64,000 bases of DNA from R-RK-3 sp963842775 (GCA_963842775.1 CAWJHQ010000011.1:310001-374000); one strand, 5' to 3'. Shown: positions 8,870 through 18,687, counted from the first letter of the stretch. Notes: generated from the sequence alone by a model not told the origin. Numbers and translations are program-made.

Positions 8870-8896
8870 GAACGTGCTGGTCCGGCCAGCACGTTC
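8870..8896 (+). terminator. Perfect 11-bp hairpin between binding protein and ATPase genes
   Basis: GAACGTGCTGG and its exact reverse complement CCAGCACGTTC flank a five-base TCCGG loop. No U-run follows, so full intrinsic termination is doubtful. Hairpins here commonly protect the 3' end of the binding-protein message or attenuate read-through, raising binding protein over membrane components. Confidence 0.6.
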
Positions 8897-8934
8897 CTTA
8901 TGTCCCGGGGCGCTGAAACAGGAGAAACGGATGA

Positions 8935-9996
8935 ATGGCCGCCTTCATTCACTTTGACCGCATTTCCAAGGCCTTCGGCGCCGTCCAGGTGGTGAAGGAT
9001 CTCAATCTCGAAGTGAAGAAGGGCGAATTCCTCAGCCTGCTCGGCCCGTCCGGCTCCGGCAAGACCACCATCCTGATGATGCTGGCCGGCTTCGAGATGC
9101 CGACCAGCGGCCAGATCCTCCTGGACGGGCGCCGGATCGATCAGCTCCCTTCCCATAAGCGCCAGATGGGCGTGGTTTTCCAGGATTACGCATTGTTTCC
9201 GCATCTGAGTGTCAGCGCAAACGTCGCTTTCCCGCTTGAGATGCGCGGCTTGCCTCGCCCGGAGATCGCAGCCCGCGTAAGCAAGGCTCTCGATATGGTG
9301 CGCCTCGCCCATCTCGCGGATCGCAAGCCGGCGCAATTGTCAGGTGGCCAGCAGCAGCGCGTCGCCCTGACCCGCGCCCTGGTCTTCGAGCCGGCCGTGC
9401 TCCTCATGGACGAGCCGCTCGGCGCGCTGGACAAGCAATTGCGCGAGAACATGCAGCTTGAAATCCGCGATCTCCACCGCCGCCTCGGCGTCACGGTCGT
9501 GTTTGTCACGCATGACCAGTCCGAGGCACTGACGATGTCGGACCGGATTGCGGTGCTCAATGGCGGCGTGATCGAGCAGCTCGACAGCCCTCAAGACATT
9601 TACGATGCACCACGTTCGCGTTTCGTCGCAAAATTCATCGGCGAAACCAATCTGATGGAAGGCACCATCGCGCGGCTGAACGGGACGACCGCCGAGACGG
9701 TGCTGAGCGACGGCACCAGGCTGGTCGTCGTGCCCTGCCGCGATATGAAGGTCGGCGACCGGATCGCGATTTCGCTGCGGCCGGAGCGGATCGTCCTGGA
9801 TACGCAGGCGACGGCGGCCAATGCGCTGCCTGTCGCCGTCGCGGACACCGTTTATCACGGCGACCATCTGCGCGTTCAACTGACGGCTGGGTCGATGAAT
9901 CTCATATCCAAATGCGCGCGTCAGACCGCGAACTGGACGGCTGGAAGCGCGGGCTTCGCCTGCTTCCAGCCCGAAGACTGCGCGGTGTTCGCATGA
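8935..9996 (+). CDS. Polyamine-type ABC transporter ATP-binding protein
   Basis: 353-residue PotA-like ATPase that energises the importer at the cytoplasmic face. Walker A LLGPSGSGKTT (about 35-45), Q-loop VVFQDYALFPH, signature LSGGQQQRVALTRAL, Walker B LLMDEPLGALD and the switch histidine in VFVTHDQSEALTMS are all intact. Residues about 275-345 form a TOBE domain (DRIAISLRPERIVL). An out-of-frame ATG lies at 8931; 8935 is the start in the coding frame, with AGGAG ten bases upstream. The stop overlaps the next permease start (ATGA, 9993-9996). Confidence 0.92.
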   Translation: MAAFIHFDRISKAFGAVQVVKDLNLEVKKGEFLSLLGPSGSGKTTILMMLAGFEMPTSGQILLDGRRIDQLPSHKRQMGVVFQDYALFPHLSVSANVAFPLEMRGLPRPEIAARVSKALDMVRLAHLADRKPAQLSGGQQQRVALTRALVFEPAVLLMDEPLGALDKQLRENMQLEIRDLHRRLGVTVVFVTHDQSEALTMSDRIAVLNGGVIEQLDSPQDIYDAPRSRFVAKFIGETNLMEGTIARLNGTTAETVLSDGTRLVVVPCRDMKVGDRIAISLRPERIVLDTQATAANALPVAVADTVYHGDHLRVQLTAGSMNLISKCARQTANWTAGSAGFACFQPEDCAVFA

Positions 9997-11180
9997 GCGT
10001 GCCGACGCTCAGCAGAGAATTTCGCGCGATGGCGCTGGTGGCGCCGCTTTTCCTCTTCTTCGCAGTGCTGTTCATATGGCCGCTCTGGATGATGATGTCG
10101 GCCGCTGTCCAGGATGACACAGTCAGCCGCGCGCTGCCGCAGACGGCCGCCGCCATGGCCGATTGGGACGGCAAGGCCCCTCTGCCGGAGGAAGTGCGAA
10201 ACGGTTTCGTGCGGGATCTGCGCGCGAGTGATGATCAGGAGATCTTCGGGAATGCCGTCCGGAGGCTGAATAGCGATCTGTCCGGTTTTCGCAGCCTGCT
10301 CACACGAACCCGAAGCGCCGTCCGCGATGCCGGTCCTGGGACGCCTGTCGATCTGGCGGCCATCGATCCGCGATGGGGCGAGCCGCGATATTGGACGATC
10401 ATGAAAGTCGCCATGCCGCGCTACACCGACCGCAATCTCCTGGCGGCTGTCGACCTGCGGCGAGACCAATCCGGCGCCATCGTGGCCGAGGCAGCGGAGG
10501 CCTCGGCAAACCGCCAGATCATGCTGCGCACGCTTGTCGTCGCCGGGCTGGTCACGGTGCTCTGCGCGGCGATCGGCCTTCCCTACGCCGTTCTCGCCGC
10601 GTCCGTGACCGGGTGGAAGCGCTCGGTGCTTCTGCTTGCGGTGCTGCTGCCGCTGTGGACGTCGCTGCTCGTCCGGACGGCGGCGTGGCTGGTGCTGCTG
10701 CAGAACGAAGGCCTCATAAATAAGGCGCTCATTTCACTCGGCCTGATCGGTGCGCCGCTGGCGCTGATCTTCAATCGGACCGGCGTGCTGATCGCGATGA
10801 CGCATGTGCTACTGCCCTTCATGGTGCTGCCGATCTACAGCGTCGTCGTCGCCATTCCGAAGAATCTGATGCCGGCGGCGGCTTCGATGGGGGCATCGCC
10901 GCTGCGCGCGTTCTGGCGCGTTCTCCTGCCGCTCAGCCTGCCGGGCGTCTATTCCGGCTCGCTGCTCGTGTTCATGGTGGCGACCGGCTATTACATCACG
11001 CCTGCCCTCGTGGGCGGGGCGAACGACCAGATGATCAGCTCGGTGATTGCGTTCTATGCCATGGGTACGGCGAATTGGGGGATGGCTGGCGCGCTCGGCC
11101 TCATCCTCCTGCTGGTGACTTTGCTGCTCTATGCGGTGTACGGACGCCTGTCGCAGTCCAAGCCGGTCCTGGGAGCTTGA
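9993..11180 (+). CDS. Polyamine-type ABC transporter permease, PotB-like
   Basis: 395-residue inner-membrane permease. After a first membrane helix (ALVAPLFLFFAVLFIWPLW) comes a long polar periplasmic insert of about 130 residues (with RWGEPRYWTIM), known in a subset of PotB-like permeases, then five helices and the EAA-type cytoplasmic loop AAASMGASPLRAFWRVLLPL that contacts the ATPase. The start at 9993 overlaps the ATPase stop; the longer frame from 9912 runs inside the ATPase gene. Its stop overlaps the next gene by one base. Confidence 0.9.
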   Translation: MSVPTLSREFRAMALVAPLFLFFAVLFIWPLWMMMSAAVQDDTVSRALPQTAAAMADWDGKAPLPEEVRNGFVRDLRASDDQEIFGNAVRRLNSDLSGFRSLLTRTRSAVRDAGPGTPVDLAAIDPRWGEPRYWTIMKVAMPRYTDRNLLAAVDLRRDQSGAIVAEAAEASANRQIMLRTLVVAGLVTVLCAAIGLPYAVLAASVTGWKRSVLLLAVLLPLWTSLLVRTAAWLVLLQNEGLINKALISLGLIGAPLALIFNRTGVLIAMTHVLLPFMVLPIYSVVVAIPKNLMPAAASMGASPLRAFWRVLLPLSLPGVYSGSLLVFMVATGYYITPALVGGANDQMISSVIAFYAMGTANWGMAGALGLILLLVTLLLYAVYGRLSQSKPVLGA

Positions 11181-11986
11181 TGATGGGGAAACAGGCCGCG
11201 CAGACGGTTTTCGGCGTGGCGGTCGTGCTGTTCCTGCTGGCGCCGATCGTCGCCATCGTGCCGCTCGCATTCACCTCCAGCACCTTCCTCAACTACCCGA
11301 TCGACACCTATTCCCTGCGCTGGTTCGACCAGCTCGCGACCGACGCAACGTGGCGGCGCTCCATCAGCAACAGCCTCATCATCGGAGGGACGGCGACGGC
11401 CCTCTCATTAGTGCTTGGCATTCTTGCCGCGCTCGGTCTTCGCGGGAACGCTCTGCCATTCGCGGCGGCGTTCAGAACGCTGTTCCTGCTGCCCATGGTG
11501 GTACCGGCCGTGGTGCTGGGCATCGGCATGCAGATCCTGTTCGTCCGGCTGGGCCTGGCGAGCAGCTATCTCGGCGTGATCCTCGCGCATACCGTGCTCT
11601 GCGTGCCCTTTGTCGTGGTCAGCGTTTCGGCTTCGCTGCTGGGCATCAACCCATCCGTTGAACGCGCCGCGATGAGTCTGGGCGCGCGCCCCTGGACGGT
11701 GTTTCGGCGGGTGACGCTCCCGCTTGCCCTGCCGGGCGTGGTGTCGGGCGCGGTGTTCGCCTTCGCGACCTCGCTCGACGAGGTGGTCATCACGCTGTTC
11801 GTCGCGGGCCCAAACCAGAGGACCCTGGCGCGCCAGATGTTCGCCAGCATCCGGGAGAATATCAGCCCGGTCGTAGCCGCTGCGGCGCTGCTGCTCATTC
11901 TCAGCACATTGCTGCTGGCCGCTGCCGCCTTCCTGCGCTCGCGGCGAGCGCAGAACGATAAGAGTTGGCCGGAGGAAACGGTTTGA
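11180..11986 (+). CDS. Polyamine-type ABC transporter permease, PotC-like
   Basis: 268-residue second permease with about six helices, starting TVFGVAVVLFLLAPIVAIVP, and the EAA loop RAAMSLGARPWTVFRRVTLP. GGGAG precedes two adjacent ATGs (11180 and 11183); either may be used. It completes the binding protein, ATPase and two-permease set. The pair of non-identical permeases is standard for PotBC-type importers. Confidence 0.9.
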   Translation: MMGKQAAQTVFGVAVVLFLLAPIVAIVPLAFTSSTFLNYPIDTYSLRWFDQLATDATWRRSISNSLIIGGTATALSLVLGILAALGLRGNALPFAAAFRTLFLLPMVVPAVVLGIGMQILFVRLGLASSYLGVILAHTVLCVPFVVVSVSASLLGINPSVERAAMSLGARPWTVFRRVTLPLALPGVVSGAVFAFATSLDEVVITLFVAGPNQRTLARQMFASIRENISPVVAAAALLLILSTLLLAAAAFLRSRRAQNDKSWPEETV

Positions 11987-12135
11987 GGCGAAGATCCAAA
12001 CTCGTCAGGTCAGCAGGACGCGGGCGCGTAATACCAAAGCTCGATTTTCCGGATGCCGAAGGCCGTCATTTGATCGTGCCGAATTTGCATTGTCCAATGT
12101 AGGATGAGCAATCGTTTTCATTGGAGCGATCTCTC

Positions 12136-12861
12136 ATGTCGCCGGATATCATCGCCGATCTCGCGCCGACAGGCGTCTTGCGCGCGGGGATCAATCTATC
12201 GAACTTCCTGCTCGTCACGGGGAAAAGCCCGGATGGCGAACCCGAGGGTATAGCGCCCGATATGGCCCGCGAAATCGCCGTGCGTCTGGGTGTGCCGATA
12301 GATTACGTGCTGTTCAAGACGCCCAGCGCGCTTGCCGATGCGGCGGAAAGCGGTATCTGGGATATCGGCCTGATCGGCGCGGAGCCACAGCGCGCTGAGA
12401 CGATCGCCTTTACCGCGGCCTATGCCGAGATCGAGGCGACCTATCTGGTGCCGGCCGGCTCGCCCTTGCAAACAATCGCCGATGTCGATCGCGCCGGTGT
12501 GCGCATCGCGGTGGCGGGCCGCACCGCCTACGGCCTCTGGCTGGACCGCAACATCAAGCATGCCGAATTGGTCCGATCGCAGACAGTGGATGGCGCTTAC
12601 GACCAGTTCGTTGGCGATGGATTGGACGCTCTCGCTGGCCTGCGGCCACGCCTCCTGGCGGATGTCGAAAAGCTTCCCGGGGCACGGATTATCGACGCGC
12701 GGTTCACCGCCGTGCAGCAGGCTGTTGGGACTGCCAGGAAGAACAAAGCGGGCGCCGCGTTCCTCCGCGATTTCGTCGAAGAAGCGAAGGCTTCCGGCCT
12801 CGTTGCACGCCTGATCGAACGACACAAGGTCCGGGGTCTTTCTGTCGCGGCTCCCGCATGA
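12136..12861 (+). CDS. Leaderless family-3 solute-binding-fold protein
   Basis: 241 residues with the periplasmic binding protein type II fold: LRAGINLSNFLLVTGK, EGIAPDMAREIAVRLGV and IWDIGLIGAEPQRAETIAF follow the usual order of family-3 amino-acid binding proteins, ending with an AAFLRDFVEEAKASGL helix. It lacks a signal peptide, starting directly with MSPDIIADLAPTG, so it is probably cytoplasmic and may sense a ligand or act as an enzyme rather than feed a transporter. ATG 12136 has GGAG nine bases upstream; the TTG at 12121 is less likely. It sits between the ABC operon and the deacetylase gene, both on the same strand, 66 bases before the latter. Confidence 0.8.
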   Translation: MSPDIIADLAPTGVLRAGINLSNFLLVTGKSPDGEPEGIAPDMAREIAVRLGVPIDYVLFKTPSALADAAESGIWDIGLIGAEPQRAETIAFTAAYAEIEATYLVPAGSPLQTIADVDRAGVRIAVAGRTAYGLWLDRNIKHAELVRSQTVDGAYDQFVGDGLDALAGLRPRLLADVEKLPGARIIDARFTAVQQAVGTARKNKAGAAFLRDFVEEAKASGLVARLIERHKVRGLSVAAPA

Positions 12862-12927
12862 GAACATCGGACTTCCAAGCCGAAATGCATCCGCACCCAG
12901 TGAGCCCAGAACGACGGAGCCAATGCC

Positions 12928-13818
12928 ATGAGCCAGCCTATGATCCCGCGGGAGCGCGCGCCCTATTCAGCGATCGTCGACAGGCCGCCCTTAAAGCTGC
13001 CAGGGGATGGCCGCATCATCGTGTGGAGCATCGTCAATCTCGAAGTCTGGGATATTTCCCGGGCGATGGCCCGTCAGGTCATTCCAGCGCCGACGGGTCA
13101 GGTTTTGCTGCCCGACGTGCCGAATTGGAGCTGGCACGAATATGGAATGCGTGTCGGCGTTTGGCGGTTCTTCGACCTCTTTAAACGGCTGGACGTGCGC
13201 CCTACGCTCTCTATCAATGCGCGCGTTTGTGTTGATTATGAGCGCGTCGCCGGGCAAGCGCGGGATGCCGGCTGGGAGCCGATGGGTCACGCTTATGAAC
13301 AGATGCCGATACATAAGGTCGAGGATCAGAAGGGCATGATCCACAAATCGATGGACACGCTCGAGAGTTTTTGGGGCAAACGCCCGGTCGGCTGGCTGGG
13401 TCCCGGCTTGACCCAAACCTATGATACGCCGGAGCTATTGGCTGAGGCCGGTGTCAAATATATCGGCGATTGGGTCTATGACGATGAGCCGACGGTCATC
13501 ACGACGGAGAAAGGTCCGCTCGTCACGCTGCCCTATTCGGTCGAGCTCAACGACATTCCCATGATGCTCGTGCAGCACCACGAGGCGGAGCACTTCTACC
13601 GCCGCTGCGCCGACGCATTTGATCGGCTTTACGCGGAAGGGGCCGATCGGCCGAAAATCATGGCGATCGCGATCCATCCCTACATTTCCGGCCAGCCTTT
13701 CCGCATCGACTACCTCGAACGCGTTTACGCGCATATCAATCGTGTCCCGGGTGTCCTGCATTGGAATGGCGCCGAGATCTACAATTGGTACAATCGTTTC
13801 GCCAGGGTTCATGCTTAA
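12928..13818 (+). CDS. Polysaccharide deacetylase / allantoinase-like hydrolase
   Basis: 296-residue cytoplasmic protein of the carbohydrate esterase 4 superfamily, in the branch including PuuE-type allantoinases and related amidases. Features: IVWSIVNLEVWDISR near the start (in place of the classical substrate-pocket segment), LDVRPTLSINARVC, EPMGHAYEQMPIHK, GWLGPGLTQTYDT and the late AIHPYISGQPFRIDYLERV. Length and order agree with the family. Together with the amine-type ABC operon and the leaderless binding-fold protein it suggests uptake and hydrolysis of a nitrogen-rich amide or ureide. The substrate is inferred only. Confidence 0.82.
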   Translation: MSQPMIPRERAPYSAIVDRPPLKLPGDGRIIVWSIVNLEVWDISRAMARQVIPAPTGQVLLPDVPNWSWHEYGMRVGVWRFFDLFKRLDVRPTLSINARVCVDYERVAGQARDAGWEPMGHAYEQMPIHKVEDQKGMIHKSMDTLESFWGKRPVGWLGPGLTQTYDTPELLAEAGVKYIGDWVYDDEPTVITTEKGPLVTLPYSVELNDIPMMLVQHHEAEHFYRRCADAFDRLYAEGADRPKIMAIAIHPYISGQPFRIDYLERVYAHINRVPGVLHWNGAEIYNWYNRFARVHA

Positions 13819-13939
13819 GAGATATCTGCGGCGGCCGTCATCCCTGGCTGTCGATCGGGCTGCCTCAGAGGATGAAATCGACAGTCGCGCACATACCCGT
13901 CTCCACGGTGGTCACGGGACGATGGGAGCGCCTTGGATT

Positions 13940-14765
13940 CTAGGCGGGGCGAACCTCCGGCCTGGTGGAGTCCGGAGCCCTGCCGGCGCGCGCTTGATCG
14001 GAATTGATGGCGGTTTCGCGGGTGCCGGAGACGATGAGCCCGAGCACCTCCTGCTGGGTCGTGTGCTTGACGTAGCGGTCGCCCACATTTTCGCCGCGCT
14101 TCAGCACCATCACGCGATCACCGACCAGGAAGATATCCTGCAGCCGGTGTGAAATGATGATCTGCGCGACGCCCTGCTTCTTCAATTCGAGCATGGTCTC
14201 GAGCAGCCGTTCGGTTGCCATCACGGAGAGGTTCGCGGTCGGCTCGTCGAGAATGACCACGCGCGGCTCGAAAGAAATGGCGCGGGCGATCGCCACCGAC
14301 TGCTGACGGCCGCCGGAGAGGCTTTCGACGCGCTGATACACGGAATTGACGTCGACCTTGAGCCGCTTCAGGACCACGTCCGCCTCGCTGTACATTTTCT
14401 TGCGGTCGATGAACGGGCCCCTTTTGCGGCCAGCGGCCAAGGAAAATGTTCTGGCCGACGTCCATGTTCCCGCAGAGCGCAAAGTCCTGGTAGATCATCT
14501 CGATGCCGACGTCGCGGCTCTCATGCGGGCTCTTGAAATGGACCGGCTCGCCGGCAATCAGGATCTCGCCATTGTCGCGCTGATAGGCGCCGGTGAGGAT
14601 CTTCATCAGCGTCGACTTGCCGGCCGAATTGTCGCCGACGAGGCCAAGCACCTCCCCCGGATACAGCACCAGATCGACGCCCCGGAGCGCATGCACCGCG
14701 CCAAACGACTTGTCGATGCCCCGCATTTCGACGATCGGCATTCTGTTCATCGCGGTGTCAGGCAT
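13940..14765 (-). pseudogene. Sugar ABC transporter ATP-binding protein, frameshifted
   Basis: Single-domain ATPase of the ribose/fructose/xylose (CUT2) class, about 274 residues when corrected. The 5' part holds Walker A LVGDNSAGKSTLMKIL and Q-loop MIYQDFALCGNMDVG; the 3' part, in another frame, holds signature LSGGRQQSVAIARA, Walker B RVVILDEPTANL and IIISHRLQDIFLVGDRV. The break lies at the GGGG run 14418-14421; dropping one G restores FLGRWPQKGPFIDRKKM. The start at 14765 overlaps the permease stop. As written both halves would be non-functional. Sugar specificity is unknown. Confidence 0.85.
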
Positions 14766-17028
14766 GGGCGGCGACTTCTCGTTTGGTTGCGGCTGGCCGG
14801 CGGAAACGGTCCCTGAGCATTGCAAAAATGTTGGCCTGGCGCACCCATATATCGGTCAGGACGGCGCCGATCAGGATGACGCCGATGAACACGTTCACCC
14901 AAGTCTGCGGCATGACGAAACCCTGCACGTTGAGCTGCAGCAGGGCGCGGACGAGCGTGATCACCGCGGCCCCCGCCAGCGCGCCGATGATCGTGCCATA
15001 GCCGCCGAAAATCGACCCGCCGCCGATGATGACGGCGGCGATGCCGTCGAGTTCGCGGAACTGGCCGGCGACGGGATTGAAGCTGCGGAAATAGGCGACG
15101 TTGATGAGGCCGGCCATCGTCGCGCAGAGCGCGCAGAAGAGCAGGGCGGTAAAGCGGATATAGCTGGTATTGATGCCGGCATAGTCCGCCGCACGGCGGT
15201 TGCCGCCCGTGGCGTAGAGCTTCTGGCCATAGGGCATGTAGGCAAGCACGACGCCGGCGATCAGCGACACGAGCAGCATCCACAAGGTCTGGACGCTGAC
15301 GACGTCGGCGAGGGTGCCGAGGAGCCCGGTCGGTCGCGGCAGGCCGTAATAGATCAGTATGTCGCCGATCTTCCGGCCGATGAGACTGTATTGCTCCTTG
15401 AAGCCGGTGAGCTGCTGGCCCGCGACGATCCAGGACGCGGCGCCGCGCGCGATATAGAACATGCCGAGCGTGGCGATGAATGCCGGCAGGCCCAGCGCGA
15501 CGGTGAGGATGCCGTTGACCACCCCGGCGAGCAGACCGACGGCGAGACCGATGAGCATGGCGCTGCCCGGATCGAGGCCGAGCACCTTCAGCGAATAGGC
15601 GGCGGCGCCGCCGGCGAGCGCGAGCACCGCGCCGACGGACAGATCGATGTCGCCGGCGGCGATGACGTAGGCGAGACCGACCGAGATCAGCGCCACCTCG
15701 GTATAGTTGAGCAGGATGGCGAAGCTATTCGGCAGGTGCGCCCAATAGTCGGGCCTCAGATAAAGGCCGACCAGCCAGAGCCCCACGGTCAGCATGATGG
15801 CGAGGGAATCGCGCCGCGCGAGGAACTTGCCGAAGCCGCGCGCCGACAAGCGCCTTGTCGGTCGCCATCGCGCCCTTGGTCTGCGCGGCCTCGATGGCGA
15901 CGCCTCCGAGTATCCAGCGGCTGGCGGCGGCGGTTGCCGCCGAAGCCACGCCCAAAGCCGCGCAGGGACCCGGCGGCGAATGATGTAGGGCTCGATCAGC
16001 ACCGCGACGATCAGCAGGATGCCGATGAATGCCGGCACGGCGCCGGCAGGCAGCGAGAAGATCGCCTGTACCTTGACCGGTTCGCCATTGATCATTTCGA
16101 TGCGGGTGATCGGCAGGCCTTCGCGCAGCACCTTGTTGATGAGCACCGTCAGCAGCGCGCCGATGAAGCTGCCGATGACGCGGCCGCGCCCGCCAAGGAT
16201 CGAGGCGCCTCCGATGATCACGGCGGCGATGACGATCAGCTCCGCGTTGAGGCCGGCCTGGGGCGAGATGCCCTTGTCCTGGGCTGCCGCCATGAGCGCC
16301 GCGACCGTGGCGCAGAGCGAGGACAGGAGATAGGCGCGCACCCGCACCCATTGCGTCGGGATGCCGGCATAGATCGCGGCCTGCTCATTGCCGCCGGTGG
16401 CGAAGGTCTCGTATCCCCACCGGGTCTTGGCCAGCACGAACGCACCGATGGCGACCATCGCCAGCGCGATCGGGATCTGGTTGTTGAAGCCCCAGGCATT
16501 GAATTCGCCAAGCTGAAAGAACCAGCGGTATTCGGCCGCCTTGAGCGGATAGAGGATCGACTGGCCGCTCGTCAGGCCGAGGACGAAGCCGCGTCCGATG
16601 AAAAGCATCGTCAGGGTGGCGATGAACGAGGGCACGCGCAGGAGCGTGACCAGGATCCCGTTGAGGAGCCCGATGATGGTGCCCAGCACAAGGCAGATCA
16701 GGATCGCCGGAACGACCCCGAGATCGTAGAGATTGGGATCGAAAATATAGGCGAAGACGACGCCGACCAGGCCGAAGGTCGACCCGACTGAGAGATCGAG
16801 ATCCTTGTTGGCGATGACGAAGGTCATGCCCACGGCCATGACGGCATAGCGTGCCGTATCGCGCAACAGTGCCTGGAACGCGTCGGGCGAGACGAAAAAT
16901 TTGGGGTTGATGAAGGCGCCGACGATATAGAGGAGCGCCATCATGATGAGTAGGCCGACCTCCCAGCCGCCAATGAGCTGGGACGGGCGCCGGCCAAGAG
17001 CATGATCGCTTCCGATGGAATCGATCAC
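14758..17028 (-). CDS. Tandem sugar ABC permease (two RbsC-like halves in one frame)
   Basis: One frame encodes two complete CUT2-type permeases. The first half has AVGMTFVIANKDLDLSVGS and FIATLTMLFIGRGFVLGL; the second, starting about 15800, repeats the pattern with VGLAYVIAAGDIDLSVGA and FIATLGMFYIARGAASW. Each half carries its own GG-rich loop (IIGGASILGGRGRVIGS and IIGGGSIFGGYGTIIGA). The joint at 15830-15930 is arginine/proline-rich and its codons look out of frame; another frame there reads GGVAIEAAQTKGAMATDKAL. Removing a G at about 15847 would detach a second gene starting at ATG 15868. GTG 17028, with AGGA upstream, is a plausible start; the frame extends to 17181 (ATG 17124 and 17181 are alternatives). 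The fusion may therefore be natural or indel-made. Confidence 0.78.
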   Translation of the reverse strand: MIDSIGSDHALGRRPSQLIGGWEVGLLIMMALLYIVGAFINPKFFVSPDAFQALLRDTARYAVMAVGMTFVIANKDLDLSVGSTFGLVGVVFAYIFDPNLYDLGVVPAILICLVLGTIIGLLNGILVTLLRVPSFIATLTMLFIGRGFVLGLTSGQSILYPLKAAEYRWFFQLGEFNAWGFNNQIPIALAMVAIGAFVLAKTRWGYETFATGGNEQAAIYAGIPTQWVRVRAYLLSSLCATVAALMAAAQDKGISPQAGLNAELIVIAAVIIGGASILGGRGRVIGSFIGALLTVLINKVLREGLPITRIEMINGEPVKVQAIFSLPAGAVPAFIGILLIVAVLIEPYIIRRRVPARLWAWLRRQPPPPAAGYSEASPSRPRRPRARWRPTRRLSARGFGKFLARRDSLAIMLTVGLWLVGLYLRPDYWAHLPNSFAILLNYTEVALISVGLAYVIAAGDIDLSVGAVLALAGGAAAYSLKVLGLDPGSAMLIGLAVGLLAGVVNGILTVALGLPAFIATLGMFYIARGAASWIVAGQQLTGFKEQYSLIGRKIGDILIYYGLPRPTGLLGTLADVVSVQTLWMLLVSLIAGVVLAYMPYGQKLYATGGNRRAADYAGINTSYIRFTALLFCALCATMAGLINVAYFRSFNPVAGQFRELDGIAAVIIGGGSIFGGYGTIIGALAGAAVITLVRALLQLNVQGFVMPQTWVNVFIGVILIGAVLTDIWVRQANIFAMLRDRFRRPAATKREVAAHA

Positions 17029-17223
17029 TGCGTCGTGAGGTCCTTTGTTTCCGCACGATTTTTCAGGAAAACCGGCCGCCACTTTTCCGTGATCGTGCGC
17101 CATCGCGGGCACGGATGACGTCATCGCGTCCTGGGTTCTTGGTTCCGCTCGGCGTCGAGCAAAGAGCTCGCGAGAGAGCATAGCTCCCCCTCGCGGTCGA
17201 GACCAGAATAGACGATCCGAGGA

Positions 17224-18307
17224 TCAGTTCTCGAAGCGCTTGCCGACCTTGCCGACGGTCTCCTTCGTCACGAGCTGAGCGCGCGTGTCAAGATTAGCCG
17301 CCGCGATGCCGCGGTCGATCTGCAGATAGAGCTGCATGACCGGCCAGAAGCCCTGGAGGAACGGCTGTTGGCCGAGGGCGCCGGTCAGGTCGCCGCTCGC
17401 GAGCGCCGCCTGCTGAGCCGGGCCGAGGTCGAAGCCATAGGCGCAGATCTGTCCGGTCTTCTTGGTCTGTGCAACGGCTTTGGCGAGCGCCGGTGTAAAC
17501 ACGTTATTGCCGGCGAACGCGCCGACCACGTCACCGCGCGACTCGAACAGCGAGACGATGGCGGCAACCGGATCGTTCGGATCGGCATCGATGCCGACTT
17601 TCTCCGGACCTGCATCGACCTTGAACGCGTCCAGCTTACCGGCGGCCTTCAGAGCGGCGACGGTTGCGTTGTAGGCTGAGGAGACGCGGTTGTTGACCTC
17701 GATATTGCCCAGTGCCGTGCTGCTCGGGAAGACGATTGAGCCGCCCTTGATGCCTTTGTCGATGAGGCACTTCGCGAGTGCGTTGCCGGCGATGGCCGCC
17801 GCCGACGCATCCTGTCCGGTGTGGCTGATATTAAGGCGATCGAGGAGGCCGCCGTCGAAGGAGTTGCGTCGTCGCGACCGGAATGCCGTTCTTCTGTGCG
17901 GTCTTGATGATGTCGTTGTAGGCGCCGGCCTGCGGCGTCGTGAAGATCAGGCCGTCGATCGTCGGATCCTGAATGATCTGGTTCAGAATTTCGATTTCGC
18001 GTGCTGGATCATCGACCGGGTTTTCCGACCCCAGCAGAAGGATCTTGGCGCCGATCATATTGCCGGCGACTTGCGCACCGACATAGACCGGGTCGAAGAA
18101 GCCGTTGCCGGCAGTATGGGTGATGATTGCGAAAGTCAACTTACCGTCGGCCGAATGGAAATTCTTCGTGGCGGCGGCCTCTTTCGCGGCCTCTTCGAAC
18201 GAATAACCGCCGACAGCTTTGCCGACGGACCCGGATTGGGCGAACGCTCCGGATGCCGCGAACATTGCCGCGGTGCCGAGCGCCACGGTTGCCAGGAATT
18301 TTTGCAT
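17224..18307 (-). pseudogene. Sugar ABC transporter substrate-binding protein, frameshifted
   Basis: Periplasmic binding protein of the ribose-type (Peripla_BP_4) family, about 360 residues when corrected. Signal peptide MQKFLATVALGTAAMFAASG; then LTFAIITHTAGNGFFDPVYV and IIQDPTIDGLIFTTPQAG, typical of the first lobe. An extra C at about 17866 breaks the frame after GIPVATT; the second frame continues NSFDGGLLDRLNISHTGQD, then FAGNNVFTPALAKAVAQTKK and ends VGKVGKRFEN. GGGAGG precedes ATG 18307. It heads the operon with the permease and ATPase downstream on the same strand. Confidence 0.87.
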
Positions 18308-18687
18308 GCTCCACCCTCCCAATTAGCTTGCGCCTTCTCATTCGGCACAATGCAGAGGAAGAATATCGGGGAGCGGGGCTCGGCGCAAATAGTATGATAA
18401 TTTATTTCTGACCGCTGCTTCGTAGTCCATAATCCGTGGCTCATCCGGAGATTCCCAAATTTTCGGTCGGGAATCGCGCCCCCACGCCGCCGAAAAGTCA
18501 CCCCCGCATTTTCCTGTAGCGGCTGTCAGTTTCACGACTATCGCGCTTTCCACCAACTATAGGGTGCGGGGAGCCGAAGTTTGGCGGGGACATTCGCGCA
18601 GCTCTGGCTCTCTTCACGGCAGACCGCCCTTGGCCTATAGGAGACTGGATTTGAGTCCAAGCTGCCGTGCTCACACAGGAGAAAACA
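18308..18687. other. Divergent intergenic region, sugar operon to panE-like gene
   Basis: 380 bases with no convincing coding frame; short reading frames on both strands are chance. It should carry promoters for both directions. AT-rich sequence at 18385-18412 lies about 80-100 bases upstream of the sugar-binding protein start. Confidence 0.4.

Noticed and set aside
14593..16791. 732-codon plus-strand reading frame opposite the sugar permease
   Set aside because: Very rich in Asp, Glu, Arg and His with no domain pattern; it is the antisense shadow of a GC-rich permease gene.
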